Shown piece after piece: positions 1 through 9,089 of a stretch of 64,000 nucleotides of DNA. The notes under the pieces were generated by a model. It did no database searches. It was not told the origin of the DNA and saw only the letters and a program-made list of their open reading frames with translations. The DNA is taken from NCBI RefSeq assembly GCF_000724545.1, contig NZ_JHBV01000037.1, forward strand, positions 16,798 through 80,797. The letters are read 5' to 3'. Positions within the stretch are counted from its first letter, which is position 1; each line of letters opens with the position of its first letter. Origin of the DNA: Aureispira sp. CCB-QB1. Its GTDB lineage: Bacteria; Bacteroidota; Bacteroidia; Chitinophagales; Saprospiraceae. The translations under genes were made by a program, and so were the position numbers.

Positions 1-1
1 T

Positions 2-94
2 AGTAATAAAAATTTTCAAGCACTAAACAGGAAAAATCTTACCAAAAAGGGAGACTTAATTATTGGTAAAAAAGTAAAAATACTTAAAAAGTAG
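2..94 (+). CDS. 3' end of an unidentified gene (partial)
   Basis: An open frame runs from the window edge to a TAG at 92-94 and encodes 30 residues rich in Lys and Asn, ending in KVKILKK. The next gene starts 3 bases after this stop, which suggests the two are cotranscribed. The fragment is too short to assign a family. The composition matches the following AT-rich gene. That it is truly coding is an inference from the open frame and the tight spacing. Confidence 0.4.
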   Translation, partial: SNKNFQALNRKNLTKKGDLIIGKKVKILKK

Positions 95-97
95 ATT

Positions 98-1051
98 ATG
101 CTTCAAATAAGAAATATTTTATCTCTATTCATTATTATATTTGGAAATATCAGCTCTATTTCTCAGATAAATACCTCTTTAGAAAGTTCCTTTTCAAAAA
201 AAGGAGATTTTAGTATAAATTCAATAGGTATAAATAAAGATAATATATTAATTGCAAGCTTTTGCAATAAAAAAAAATCATTATATATTTTTTACGAAAA
301 TGGTAAGTTGAAAAATAATATATACTTAGGGTATAGTAATATTGATGAAATTGAATTTGTTCCAAAAACAAATCAAGTAATTCTTTTACAAGATGCAAAA
401 AATAGAATAACAATAGTTGATTATGAAGATGAATCTATTCAATTAAAAAATATACTAATTAGAGATCAATGGTATTCAATGTATTCTGCTGGTTATCAGG
501 ATCTATATGAGGCAGACATGTATTATTTATTACCAAAATATATCAATAAGCATCAACTTGATATTCAAAGTTCAATATTAAGCGCTCAAAGTGATTGTTT
601 GATTAATGCAAAAGATTTGAAAGATTCTATATACTGTGAAAGAGGGAATGATTTATATAAACTTAATTTTTGGGAAAACCAAGATGATTTTTATTTTTCT
701 TCATTTCATGTTTTGTATAAAAAAGATAATACTTATACACCAGAACGAGGAGGAATAGATACTTTATGGTATATTGGAAATGATTTTTTCCCTGATTCAA
801 AAGTTATTTACTTTGAACCTGATAAAGGTGATTTATTATACACTAAATATCAAGGATATAATCATGTATTATCATACAGGAATATAATTCAGAATAAGAA
901 AGAGGATTTAAACTATTTAGAAAAAAATAATGAAAGAAAGATTGGGGGAAATTATTATTATAGATATATTTTAAATGGAAATATTCTTTGCCTTGCCTTT
1001 GTGAGGAAAGGAGAACTTTTCTTTAAAAAAATAAAGATAAAATTTGATTAG
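98..1051 (+). CDS. Secreted hypothetical protein, very AT-rich
   Basis: Encodes 317 residues. The N-terminus has the form of a Sec signal peptide: a short basic start, a hydrophobic run of about residues 7-20, then a probable cleavage after SISQ. The mature part is rich in Asn, Lys, Asp, Tyr and Ile, with alternating polar and hydrophobic stretches that suggest a beta-rich fold, possibly propeller-like. There is no T9SS sorting domain, and I do not recognise a family. The gene follows the partial upstream frame by 3 bases, so it is probably the second gene of an operon. Its codon use is more A/T-biased than that of the genes from 3.9 kb onward, which would fit recent acquisition or relaxed selection. 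The coding call is firm; function is unknown. Confidence 0.7.
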   Translation: MLQIRNILSLFIIIFGNISSISQINTSLESSFSKKGDFSINSIGINKDNILIASFCNKKKSLYIFYENGKLKNNIYLGYSNIDEIEFVPKTNQVILLQDAKNRITIVDYEDESIQLKNILIRDQWYSMYSAGYQDLYEADMYYLLPKYINKHQLDIQSSILSAQSDCLINAKDLKDSIYCERGNDLYKLNFWENQDDFYFSSFHVLYKKDNTYTPERGGIDTLWYIGNDFFPDSKVIYFEPDKGDLLYTKYQGYNHVLSYRNIIQNKKEDLNYLEKNNERKIGGNYYYRYILNGNILCLAFVRKGELFFKKIKIKFD

Positions 1052-1336
1052 GAGCAAGGTATTCAACTTAAAAAGTAACGTTCTAGTACTACGCTAGTAG
1101 CTTGGAATAGCTAGCAGTCATTAGTCATACCTTCTATCGTAGTACTTGACATACACGACTTCATAATGGTTCATCTGCTTACCCCCTTCAGTTGTAATCG
1201 CTGCGTTCTTGTGTTCAGAGTATTTGAATAAAAATGTATACTCTTGCATAACTACATAACCTAAAGACCTCCGTTTGGACGGAAAAGAGGCTGGGGGAAA
1301 ATCCTTTTCCAAGAACCTCTTTCTTGTTGATATTAG

Positions 1337-1531
1337 CTATTTATAAATTTGCTTTTTCTCCAAATTAGCAGAAAGCACTTTTAAGCAATCCGCACACAAA
1401 CAATCTTGATAATTAACTTGCAATCTAGCAATTAGTTCTGGTGTTAATGAAACATTTGAGCAATGGCAGTTTTTAATATCTGTAGCATTGCACACAAATT
1501 TATTTTGGCACTTGGCGCAAGTTTTTTCCAT
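1337..1531 (-). CDS. Cysteine-rich CWC-type small protein
   Basis: Encodes 64 residues with eight cysteines: a CxxC pair at the start (CAKC, then FVC), a CHC in the middle, and a CLCADC near the end. This spacing matches the cysteine-rich CWC family of small bacterial proteins, which are thought to bind metal, probably zinc; their function is not established. The usual length is about 60-90 residues, so this looks complete. The ATG is at 1529-1531. The gene stands alone, about 120 bases downstream of the leucine-rich-repeat gene on the same strand, with a hairpin between them. After the TAG stop the same frame stays open for a further 72 codons, probably by chance. Confidence 0.7.
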   Translation of the reverse strand: MEKTCAKCQNKFVCNATDIKNCHCSNVSLTPELIARLQVNYQDCLCADCLKVLSANLEKKQIYK

Positions 1532-1574
1532 GGTGTAGAATATTTAAGAGGAAACCCAACCATCCATAAAATTA

Positions 1575-1619
1575 ATAGTCTGCTAAGAACCTTGAAATTA
1601 ATTGAGGCTAGCAGACTAT
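1575..1619 (-). terminator. Putative terminator of the LRR gene
   Basis: An 11-bp inverted repeat (ATAGTCTGCTA and its complement) encloses a 23-base loop that can form a further short stem. On the minus strand it is followed by a T-rich stretch. It lies just past the stop of the leucine-rich-repeat gene. Confidence 0.4.
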
Positions 1620-1650
1620 CAACTTTGGAATAATTACAGGGTGTTTAATC

Positions 1651-3276
1651 CTATTGAGTAATAATTTTAGTAGTAGGCAATGCTTTTTTTAGTGGTACCA
1701 AAACTTGTTGATCAAATTCGGCATTGGTAAGAACAATTTTTTTTGCGCGTATCATAGGAATTTCGTTAGGAAAATTAACCAATTTAGAAGCAGTTAAATT
1801 TAACTCTTCTAATTGCAAGGGCGCAATATTGACCAATGTGGTTCCTATATCCAAAGTTGGAATTTTAGCCAAAGAAAGTACCTCTAATTGTGTCAAGTTT
1901 TTGATAGCGTCAGGAATATACTGAACAGCAGTTCCATTTAAACTAAGTGTTTTTAGCTGGGAAATATCTTTGATAGACTCTGGTAAAACGTCTAAACTAT
2001 CATTATTTTCTAAATATAGATGCTCTAAGTTTTTTAGTGCCGACAGATCTTCGGGAAGATTTTTTAATGCCGTTTGGTTTAGCTTGAGTGTTTTTAGCGC
2101 AGGCAATTTTGCAAGGGTTGCCCAAAACTCATTTTGATACAATTGCTGCATACCTGATAAATCCAAAAACTCTACCTTTGTTAGAGTGGAGAGGTTCGTT
2201 GTTTTTACGTCTTCAATATTGGCACTTAAATCTAGGTAGCGCAAGGTTCTTAAATTACCAACATTAAAACCTAGTTTTGTCAACTCACTTCCACCAACAT
2301 CGAGCACTTCTAAATATTTTAATTTGCGCAAATTTTCAGGAAGGCTAGCCAATGGATTATTGTGTACTTCTAGAACCTGCAATTCCGCAATTGCATTAAT
2401 CCCGCTAGGCAGTGCTGTCAACTGGTTGTTATTCATCTTCCAAACTTGCAGCCCTTCTAATAATGAAAAGGCTTCGGAGACCTTGGTAATCGCATTGTTT
2501 TCTGCATTTAGCGTTTTCATACGAATGAGTTGAGTCATTCGGTCAGGTAGTTCTGTGATTTTGTTATTGGAGACATTCAACGTAGAGATGTAACGACAAT
2601 CCATGACTTCTTTGGGAATTTCAGTCAATTCATTATTAGAAATATCAATACTACGAAGGGTCTTGATTAGAGCAATATTTTCAAAAGATTCTCTAAATTC
2701 TAACGAAGGGTTTTGGGATAGACCGATGTATTGAAGTGCTAGCATTTTGGAAATATTCTTGGGGAGGTGAACTAGTGCGTTGTTCCCCAATTCCAAGTAT
2801 TTAAGAGCTTTGAGTGATTTGATATTATTAGGCAAACTAGATATATCATTATTTTTTAATTCTAATTTTGCAAGTTTAGGGTTTTTGATAAACAATCCAA
2901 AAGCTGTGTTAATACTATTAGACTTAATGGCATTGTTGAGATAGACCTCTTCAATAGACTTTAAATCTTTGAATGTTTTAGGCAAAGATTCTAATGGATT
3001 ATTATCCAAAACAAGCACTTTTAGTTTTTTTAAAGAGCCCAATTCATCAGGCAAACTCTCTAATTGATTGTTAGCTAGATTTAACTTTTCAATATTAATA
3101 CATTGAGTGAGTTGAGGGGGTAATTCCGTTAATTTCTGATTGCTAAGATCAAGATGAATGACATTCTCAAATTCTAGGGTACCACTCGTATCAGAGATAA
3201 AGGTATAGATTGTATCTTTTTGAGCATGAGACACAATACTGGTGAGTAGTAGTCCAATAAATGTAAATAGTCGCAT
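1651..3276 (-). CDS. Secreted leucine-rich-repeat protein
   Basis: Encodes 541 residues. It starts with a signal peptide (MRLFTFIGLLLTSIVSHAQ, probable cleavage after HAQ). From about residue 45 to 520 it is a run of some twenty leucine-rich repeats of about 23 residues on the pattern LxxLxLxxNxLxxLPxxIxxL, the bacterial small-LRR type, also common in Bacteroidota surface proteins. LRR arrays form curved solenoids that bind proteins or other ligands; the ligand here is unknown. There is no membrane anchor, catalytic domain or clear T9SS sorting domain after the repeats, so it is probably periplasmic or released. A -7-like element TAACTTTG on the minus strand (3329-3336) lies about 55 bases upstream of the ATG. 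The LRR assignment is firm, the location inferred. Confidence 0.9.
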   Translation of the reverse strand: MRLFTFIGLLLTSIVSHAQKDTIYTFISDTSGTLEFENVIHLDLSNQKLTELPPQLTQCINIEKLNLANNQLESLPDELGSLKKLKVLVLDNNPLESLPKTFKDLKSIEEVYLNNAIKSNSINTAFGLFIKNPKLAKLELKNNDISSLPNNIKSLKALKYLELGNNALVHLPKNISKMLALQYIGLSQNPSLEFRESFENIALIKTLRSIDISNNELTEIPKEVMDCRYISTLNVSNNKITELPDRMTQLIRMKTLNAENNAITKVSEAFSLLEGLQVWKMNNNQLTALPSGINAIAELQVLEVHNNPLASLPENLRKLKYLEVLDVGGSELTKLGFNVGNLRTLRYLDLSANIEDVKTTNLSTLTKVEFLDLSGMQQLYQNEFWATLAKLPALKTLKLNQTALKNLPEDLSALKNLEHLYLENNDSLDVLPESIKDISQLKTLSLNGTAVQYIPDAIKNLTQLEVLSLAKIPTLDIGTTLVNIAPLQLEELNLTASKLVNFPNEIPMIRAKKIVLTNAEFDQQVLVPLKKALPTTKIITQ

Positions 3277-3924
3277 TTAATAATTGATTTTTGTGTTAAA
3301 ATTAATGGTTTTAATGCAAGTTGGAAGACAAAGTTAATGAATAACCGACAGGGTACCTTTTGTTTGTGGATTTTCCTTCAAAAAGTCTCAGTTTAACTTT
3401 TATTCCAGGTTTACAATTTAGTTTTTGGGGAGCAAACAACAACAATTGTAAACAATGCTACTTGGGGCTTGTAAATCAAAAAACTAACCAAATTTAGTAA
3501 TTAGAGAAAGGAGTCTGAAAAATTGATAAGTAAAAGACATCTTTTAAAGTCCTGGTTGTTAAGTTACATTATTTTTGACAGACTCTTTTTAGTGAAATTT
3601 AATGATTTTACAATTTGATGTTAGTTGTTTGTGCCGAATTATAACAGTAACACAAATAAAGACCTAAAGAAGTTCACCTAAAAGCCTTTAAGCAAATTGA
3701 ATATTTACTTTATAAGAAATGGGGATAGAACTTCCTACAAAATTATTTTATCAAATTCATAACAAGACTTAACGTTCTTTTTTGACAATAGCATTTTAAA
3801 AGTTCTTTGAATAAGCTATCTTTGGGAGAAGAACATAGAAAATAACCAATATTAAAAGAAAAGCGCAAAAAGTAACGCAGCAGTAAGGGGATTTTAGGAG
3901 TAAATCATTTTCAATATAACAATA
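3277..3924. other. Intergenic region with a large inverted repeat
   Basis: This is the divergent region between the LRR gene and tsaB. GAGTCTG at 3511-3517 pairs with CAGACTC at 3579-3585, and the right arm runs into a T-run, so a transcript from further left could end here. Near tsaB a TATCTTTG at 3817-3824 fits the Bacteroidota -7 element. I see no credible coding frame. Confidence 0.45.
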
Positions 3925-4623
3925 GTGGCAACAAAAATATTAACAATAGAAACTGCAACTCGAAGTTGTTCTGTTTGTTTGACAAAAGACGGACAGCCAT
4001 GGATTATTCGAGAGACGAATAGTCAAGCTGGACATGCAGAAAAGTTGACTTTATTTATAGAAGAAGTTATGCAAACGGCAAATGTAACATTGAAAGATTT
4101 GGATGCAATTGCTGTGAGTCAAGGTCCTGGTTCTTATACTGGGTTGAGAATTGGAATTTCTACTGCCAAAGGTTTATGTTATGCTTTAGATAAGCCGATG
4201 CTTGCTATTGATACTTTACAAGCGTTGGCTTTTGGTGCCATTCAGCAATATAATAATCCCAAAGCAGCTTATGTGGCTTTGATGGATGCTCGAAGAATGG
4301 ATGCTTATGTTGGCGTGTATGATGTGAATTGCAAGTGTATAAAAACGCCTTATTTTGCTACTTTAGAACCCAATAGTTTTGATGAATTATTAGAATACTC
4401 AGAGATAGACGAAGTTGTTTTGGTAGGGGATGCAGTGGCAAAATATCAAGAAAACTGTCAAACCAATCCTTTGAAAATTAGCACCGTTCAATTGCCTTCT
4501 TCCAAATATCTAGCGCAGTTGGCTTATGAGGCTTACCAACAACAAAAAACAGTAGACGTTGCTTATTTCGAGCCATTCTACCTCAAAAAACCGAATATTA
4601 CCAAACCAAAGCCCAAGTTTTAA
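3925..4623 (+). CDS. tsaB: tRNA threonylcarbamoyladenosine biosynthesis protein TsaB
   Basis: Encodes 232 residues, the usual size. TsaB is the non-catalytic partner that pairs with TsaD (and TsaE) in making the t6A base at position 37 of ANN-decoding tRNAs. It is an ASKHA-fold protein; the start (ILTIETATRSCSVCL) and the block SQGPGSYTGLRIGISTAKGL are diagnostic. The start used is GTG at 3925, because the strong family similarity begins at once and no ATG lies close by. The permease gene starts 2 bases after the stop, so the two are probably cotranscribed. A TATCTTTG at 3817-3824 may be the -7 element, leaving a 5' leader of about 100 bases. The identification is firm. Confidence 0.93.
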   Translation: MATKILTIETATRSCSVCLTKDGQPWIIRETNSQAGHAEKLTLFIEEVMQTANVTLKDLDAIAVSQGPGSYTGLRIGISTAKGLCYALDKPMLAIDTLQALAFGAIQQYNNPKAAYVALMDARRMDAYVGVYDVNCKCIKTPYFATLEPNSFDELLEYSEIDEVVLVGDAVAKYQENCQTNPLKISTVQLPSSKYLAQLAYEAYQQQKTVDVAYFEPFYLKKPNITKPKPKF

Positions 4624-4625
4624 TC

Positions 4626-5726
4626 TTGAAAATATTAGATCGATACATACTAAAACGATACTTGGGAAGCTTTTTCTTTATTGTATTACTTTCCTCCATG
4701 CTTTCTGTAGTGGTTGATGCTGCAGAAAAAATCAATGATTTTTTAGAAGAAGGTGGTCCTACTTTTTATCAAGTTGTTTTTGAATATTATTTGAATTTTA
4801 TTCCATTCTTAAACAGTTTGATTTTTCCTTTGTACAACCTTATCGCTGTTGTTTTTTTTACGTCTCGATTAGCAGCTAACTCAGAGTTTATTGCCATGGT
4901 AGGCAATGGCGTAAACCACTATCGCTTGTTGGTTCCTTATCTAATGGGAGCCTCTATTATTGCAGGTTTGCATTATTATGGAAATCATAATCTAATTCCA
5001 CGATCTAATACGACCCGAACAGCTTTTGAGAATACATATATCTACAAGCATAATTATGTTGGTAATACGGGCAATTTTCATGCTGCCGCAAGCCCTTATG
5101 AAGAGTTTTATTTGCAAGGATTTAATCGATATGATAGCACTGGAAGCCAATTTGCATGGATCAAGCACGATAGCTCTCGATTGCGTCGAACATCTGTTTT
5201 GACAGCGACTAAAATTCGTTTGTTAAAAGCCCCTAACCGTTGGCGCTTATCTGGAATACGAAAGCGAGAAAAAGTGTCAGCTTATAGAGACAATGTGGTT
5301 AAATTGCCTCCCCAAGAGTTTATGGATACGACGATTGGTTTTTATATCACAGATTTAATCAAACGAGATAATCATAAAGATAATATGACAACCAATGAAT
5401 TGATAGAGTATATCAACAAACAGAAAGCAAAGGGGGTTGGGGGGACACTAGTTTTTGAGGTAGAACGTTATCGAAGAAGTGCCGATCCTTTTTCTATTTT
5501 TATTTTAACATTAATTGGTTTTTCGATTGCCTCACGAAAAATGCGTGGGGGGATGGCTTGGCATTTGGTAATTGGATTTGGGCTATCAGCAATTTATATC
5601 TTTATGACAAAATTCTCAACAACTTTCTCTATCAATGGAGGATTGTCCCCTTTATTGGGAGTTTGGGTGCCCAATATTTTCTTTTTGGGAGTAGCTTTTT
5701 GGATGTTGTTCCGTGCTCAGAAGTAA
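4626..5726 (+). CDS. LptF/LptG-family permease (YjgP/YjgQ)
   Basis: Encodes 366 residues. The N-terminal block (LDRYILKRYLGSFFFIVLL) and the overall plan, three N-terminal membrane helices, a soluble beta-jellyroll of about 130 residues and three C-terminal helices, match the LptF/LptG permeases. In this family two permeases and the ATPase LptB pull lipopolysaccharide out of the inner membrane towards the outer membrane. I cannot tell from the sequence alone whether this is the F or the G partner, and the other is not in the window. The start is a TTG at 4626, 2 bases after the tsaB stop, which suggests translational coupling. A strong hairpin terminator follows. Confidence 0.88.
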   Translation: MKILDRYILKRYLGSFFFIVLLSSMLSVVVDAAEKINDFLEEGGPTFYQVVFEYYLNFIPFLNSLIFPLYNLIAVVFFTSRLAANSEFIAMVGNGVNHYRLLVPYLMGASIIAGLHYYGNHNLIPRSNTTRTAFENTYIYKHNYVGNTGNFHAAASPYEEFYLQGFNRYDSTGSQFAWIKHDSSRLRRTSVLTATKIRLLKAPNRWRLSGIRKREKVSAYRDNVVKLPPQEFMDTTIGFYITDLIKRDNHKDNMTTNELIEYINKQKAKGVGGTLVFEVERYRRSADPFSIFILTLIGFSIASRKMRGGMAWHLVIGFGLSAIYIFMTKFSTTFSINGGLSPLLGVWVPNIFFLGVAFWMLFRAQK

Positions 5727-5789
5727 ATGAGGATAGTTTGGGATTGCAGTTTGGACCGTCTAAGCTGCTATTTTTTTATGCATTTTGTT

Positions 5790-5821
5790 AATGCAACAGC
5801 GTTGCATTAGTGTTTTTTTTC
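5790..5821 (+). terminator. Rho-independent terminator of tsaB-lptFG-like operon
   Basis: Perfect 8-bp stem AATGCAAC / GTTGCATT with a 3-base loop, followed two bases later by a run of ten or more T. It lies about 65 bases after the permease stop. Confidence 0.85.
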
Positions 5822-5901
5822 TTATCTTTAACAAAAGAGCTGTGTAGGAGTGAAATGAGCTACTATACAACATCAATTGAAATACAATTTATTATAAAAA
5901 G

Positions 5902-6813
5902 ATGCGTACTATGAATCAGCAAATTTATGACGTTATAATAATAGGTGGAAGCTATGCAGGATTGGCAGCTGCAATGGCTTTGGGGCGTTCTTTGAGAAAG
6001 GTATTGGTGATAGATGCAGGCAAACCCTGTAATCGGCAGACTCCACATTCTCATAATTTTATTACTCAAGACGGGAAAGCACCTTTGGAAATTTTAAAGG
6101 AAGCAAGAGTTCAGGTAGAACAGTATAAGACAGTCCATTTTCATGCTGGGCTTGCTATTAACAGCCAAAAGACAACAACAGGTTTTGAAGTTGGTACAGA
6201 AAAAGGAGTTGTTTTTAAAGCTAAGAAATTAATTTTGGCAACAGGAATAAAGGACATATTACCTGATATCAACGGATTTAAAGCGTGTTGGGGGATTTCT
6301 GTATTGCATTGTCCTTATTGTCATGGTTACGAAGTCCGCCACCGACCAACGGGAATTATTGCCAATGGTGCAGCGGCTATGCATTATGCTCAATTGATTT
6401 CCAATTGGACAAATGATTTGACGCTCTTTACCAACGGTGCTTCTTTGTTAACAGAAGAAGAGACTAAGAAATTGGGAGCACATAATATTACAATAGTAGA
6501 AACAGCGATTAAAACATTGTACCACGAAAAGGGGCAAATACAGTCTATTGAGTTAGAAAATGGTCGTTTGTTGCCTTTAGAAGCAGCATATGCTATGGTC
6601 AACTTTGTTCAAACTTCAAATTTAGTGGAGCAATTAGGATGTAAGTTGACAGAAGGGGGGCTTATAGAGGTGGACGAATCGCAAGAAACGACGGTTAAAG
6701 ATGTTTTTGCTTGTGGTGATAATTCTTCAAAACGGGCACTTGCCTTTGCCGTTGCTAGTGGAACCTTGGCTGGCGTAATGGTTAATTTTCAATTAATTGA
6801 AGCTACTTTTTGA
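5902..6813 (+). CDS. Thioredoxin-reductase-like NAD(P)/FAD oxidoreductase
   Basis: Encodes 303 residues, the size of the compact thioredoxin-reductase fold. The N-terminal FAD-binding Rossmann motif reads GGSYAGLAAA (residues 15-24). A redox-active CPYC lies at residues 137-140 followed by HGYE, and the FAD-binding end reads VFACGD. These proteins pass electrons from NADPH through FAD to a disulfide; CxxC followed by HGYE is common in a subgroup called thioredoxin-reductase-like or HcpF/GliT-related, whose substrates vary. The exact partner is not shown by context: the gene stands alone between two terminated units. A second ATG at 5911 could also be the start. The family is firm; calling it the true TrxB would be premature. 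Confidence 0.88.
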   Translation: MRTMNQQIYDVIIIGGSYAGLAAAMALGRSLRKVLVIDAGKPCNRQTPHSHNFITQDGKAPLEILKEARVQVEQYKTVHFHAGLAINSQKTTTGFEVGTEKGVVFKAKKLILATGIKDILPDINGFKACWGISVLHCPYCHGYEVRHRPTGIIANGAAAMHYAQLISNWTNDLTLFTNGASLLTEEETKKLGAHNITIVETAIKTLYHEKGQIQSIELENGRLLPLEAAYAMVNFVQTSNLVEQLGCKLTEGGLIEVDESQETTVKDVFACGDNSSKRALAFAVASGTLAGVMVNFQLIEATF

Positions 6814-6948
6814 TAAAATAGTTTAAGGAGTAGTTTATTAGAAGATTGTCTAGATGTTATTTTTTGATAAAAAAAATGGTTTTTAAACAAGTGTACAGGC
6901 TTTTTTTATTAAATATAGTTTAAAGAATATCAATGAAATACTAAAAAG

Positions 6949-6980
6949 TTGGTCAATAACAAATAAAAGTTGTACTTTTG
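6949..6980 (+). promoter_or_regulatory. Bacteroidota-type promoter of typA
   Basis: TTG at 6949-6951 and TACTTTTG at 6973-6980 match the -33 TTTG and -7 TAnnTTTG boxes, with a 21-base gap. The typA ATG lies 63 bases downstream of the -7 box. Confidence 0.6.
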
Positions 6981-7042
6981 CAGCGCTTTTAAGCAGCTAA
7001 AGAAAACAGCTGTATTTTTAATTAGAATAATGAATATAAAAA

Positions 7043-8851
7043 ATGGCCAATCAACCATTGCGTAATATCGCTATCATAGCGCACGTAGACCATGGAAAAA
7101 CTACTTTGGTAGACAAAATTTTGCACCAATGTCAATTATTTAGAGAAAATGAAGAGGCTGGTGAATTAATTTTGGATAACAATGACCAAGAACGTGAGCG
7201 AGGTATCACGATTTTAGCCAAAAATGTATCGGTACAATATAAAGGTACTAAAATCAATATCATTGATACACCGGGTCACGCCGATTTTGGTGGTGAAGTA
7301 GAACGTGTATTAAACATGGCAGATGGTGTGTTATTGTTGGTTGATGCTTTTGAAGGAGCAATGCCTCAAACACGTTATGTACTATCCAAAGCTTTGGCAT
7401 TGGGAAAAACAGTAATCGTTGTTGTTAACAAAGTTGATAAAGACAATTGCCGTCCTGATGAAGTGCAAGAGGAAGTATTTGAGTTGATGTTTAACTTGGA
7501 CGCAACAGAGGAACAGCTAGAGTTTAAAACGGTATATGGTTCAGCAAAAATGGGCTGGATGGGACCTGATTGGAAAAACCCTACGGATGATGTTACGCAC
7601 TTGTTGGATGTTGTATTGGAAGAAGTTCCTGCTCCTGAAGTGGTAGAGGGAACGGTTCAATTGCAAATTACGAACATTGACTACTCTAAATATATTGGAC
7701 GTATGGCAATGGGACGTATTACTCGTGGACACCTAAAGGTGAATCAGCCTATTTCTTTGGTTCGCAGAGATGGTTCTATTGACAAGACACGTGTTAAGAC
7801 ATTGTATGTTTTTGATGGATTGGGCAAAAAGGAAACCAACCAGGTTGAATGTGGTGATTTGTGTACTGTAGCTGGAATGGATCAATTTGACATTGGAGAT
7901 ACCATTGCAGATGCTGAAAACCCAGAAGGCTTAGAGCCAATGTCTATTGACGAGCCAACTATGAGTATGTTGTTTACAATCAACGATTCTCCATTCTTTG
8001 GAAAAGAAGGTAAATATGTTACTTCTCGTCATATTAGAGAGCGTTTGTTCAAAGAAACGGAGAAGAATTTGGCTTTGAAAATTGAAGAAACAGAATCTCC
8101 AGATGCTTATATGGTTTATGGACGTGGTGTAATGCACTTGTCTGTATTGATAGAAACTATGCGTCGTGAAGGGTACGAACTACAAGTTGGTAAGCCGCGT
8201 GTTATTATCAAAGAAATAGATGGTAAAAAACACGAACCTGTAGAGTTGCTATCTATTGATGTGCCTGAGACTTATTCTGGAAAAGTAATTGAATTGGTTT
8301 CTCAACGAAAAGGAGACATGACAATTATGGAACCTAAAGGTGATTTGATGCACTTGGAATTTAACATTCCTTCTCGTGGTATCATTGGTTTGAGAACGAA
8401 TATTTTGAATGGAACAGCAGGTGAAGCTGTTATGACACACCGTTTCTTGCAGTATGAGCCTTGGAAAGGTGAGATTGAGGGGCGTAGCAAGGGGGCATTT
8501 ATTGCCATGGAAAATGGTACGTCTATCCCTTATTCTATGGATAAATTGCAAGATCGTGGTAAATTCTTTATTCCTACAGGAGTAGATATTTATGAAGGTC
8601 AAGTGATTGGTGAGCATAGCCGTGATAATGATTTGGTTATCAATGTTACCAAAACTAAGAAATTGACCAATATGCGTTCTTCTGGAGCAGACGATAAAGT
8701 AAAATTACCACCTCCAGTAGTTTTCTCTTTGGAGCAAGCAATGGAATACATCGGTGAAGATGAGTATGTAGAGGTAACTCCGTTGAATATTCGTATGCGT
8801 AAAATTCTTTTGAAAGAACACGATCGCAAGCGTAGTGCTAAAAAAGATTAG
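7043..8851 (+). CDS. typA: Translational GTPase TypA/BipA
   Basis: Encodes 602 residues, the standard length. TypA is a ribosome-associated GTPase of the EF-G/LepA class that helps 50S assembly and adaptation to cold or stress. GTPase motifs are in order: AHVDHGKT (G1, residues 13-20), ERGITI (G2), DTPGHADFGGEVER (G3) and NKVDKDNCRPD (G4). EF-G-like domains II, III and V and the TypA-specific C-terminal domain follow (the block SRGIIGLRTNIL is typical). The ATG at 7043 sits directly before this conserved start. The gene is monocistronic, with its own promoter and a hairpin terminator. Confidence 0.97.
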   Translation: MANQPLRNIAIIAHVDHGKTTLVDKILHQCQLFRENEEAGELILDNNDQERERGITILAKNVSVQYKGTKINIIDTPGHADFGGEVERVLNMADGVLLLVDAFEGAMPQTRYVLSKALALGKTVIVVVNKVDKDNCRPDEVQEEVFELMFNLDATEEQLEFKTVYGSAKMGWMGPDWKNPTDDVTHLLDVVLEEVPAPEVVEGTVQLQITNIDYSKYIGRMAMGRITRGHLKVNQPISLVRRDGSIDKTRVKTLYVFDGLGKKETNQVECGDLCTVAGMDQFDIGDTIADAENPEGLEPMSIDEPTMSMLFTINDSPFFGKEGKYVTSRHIRERLFKETEKNLALKIEETESPDAYMVYGRGVMHLSVLIETMRREGYELQVGKPRVIIKEIDGKKHEPVELLSIDVPETYSGKVIELVSQRKGDMTIMEPKGDLMHLEFNIPSRGIIGLRTNILNGTAGEAVMTHRFLQYEPWKGEIEGRSKGAFIAMENGTSIPYSMDKLQDRGKFFIPTGVDIYEGQVIGEHSRDNDLVINVTKTKKLTNMRSSGADDKVKLPPPVVFSLEQAMEYIGEDEYVEVTPLNIRMRKILLKEHDRKRSAKKD

Positions 8852-8883
8852 TCTAAGCAATTTTAGATCAAATAATAACTGCA

Positions 8884-8917
8884 AAGTCACTTCTAATGCT
8901 TAGAAGTGGCTTTTTTT
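8884..8917 (+). terminator. Rho-independent terminator of typA
   Basis: A 12-bp stem with one G-T pair (AAGTCACTTCTA / TAGAAGTGGCTT), 5-base loop, then a run of T. Confidence 0.85.
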
Positions 8918-8970
8918 GATAAAAAAGGAAAATAAAAGCAGTATATATTTTAATATCCAAAATTTAATTC

Positions 8971-8978
8971 TATTTTTG
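8971..8978 (+). promoter_or_regulatory. Probable -7 element of the rpsF operon
   Basis: TATTTTTG matches TAnnTTTG. No clear TTTG lies at the expected upstream spacing, only T-rich sequence. It leaves a leader of about 105 bases before rpsF; I could not recognise the S6:S18-binding leader motif in it by eye. Confidence 0.4.
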
Positions 8979-9089
8979 CACCCGCTTAGGTTTTATCCAT
9001 TAAAAGGTTGTGACAGTTTTTGAGCATAACTTTTGGAAGAATTTAAGTTTTATTAATTGTAAACCATACATATAAATTATTAAATCGTA

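Noticed and set aside
1121..1312. 63-codon frame with a TTG start next to the CWC gene
   Set aside because: No family match or convincing start; it is the same frame as the CWC gene past its stop. Kept only as a finding.
8249..8617. 122-codon minus-strand frame inside typA
   Set aside because: Antisense of a conserved housekeeping gene; no known product.
8979..9089. S6:S18 autoregulatory leader before rpsF
   Set aside because: The expected conserved bulge motif could not be identified by eye in this AT-rich leader.
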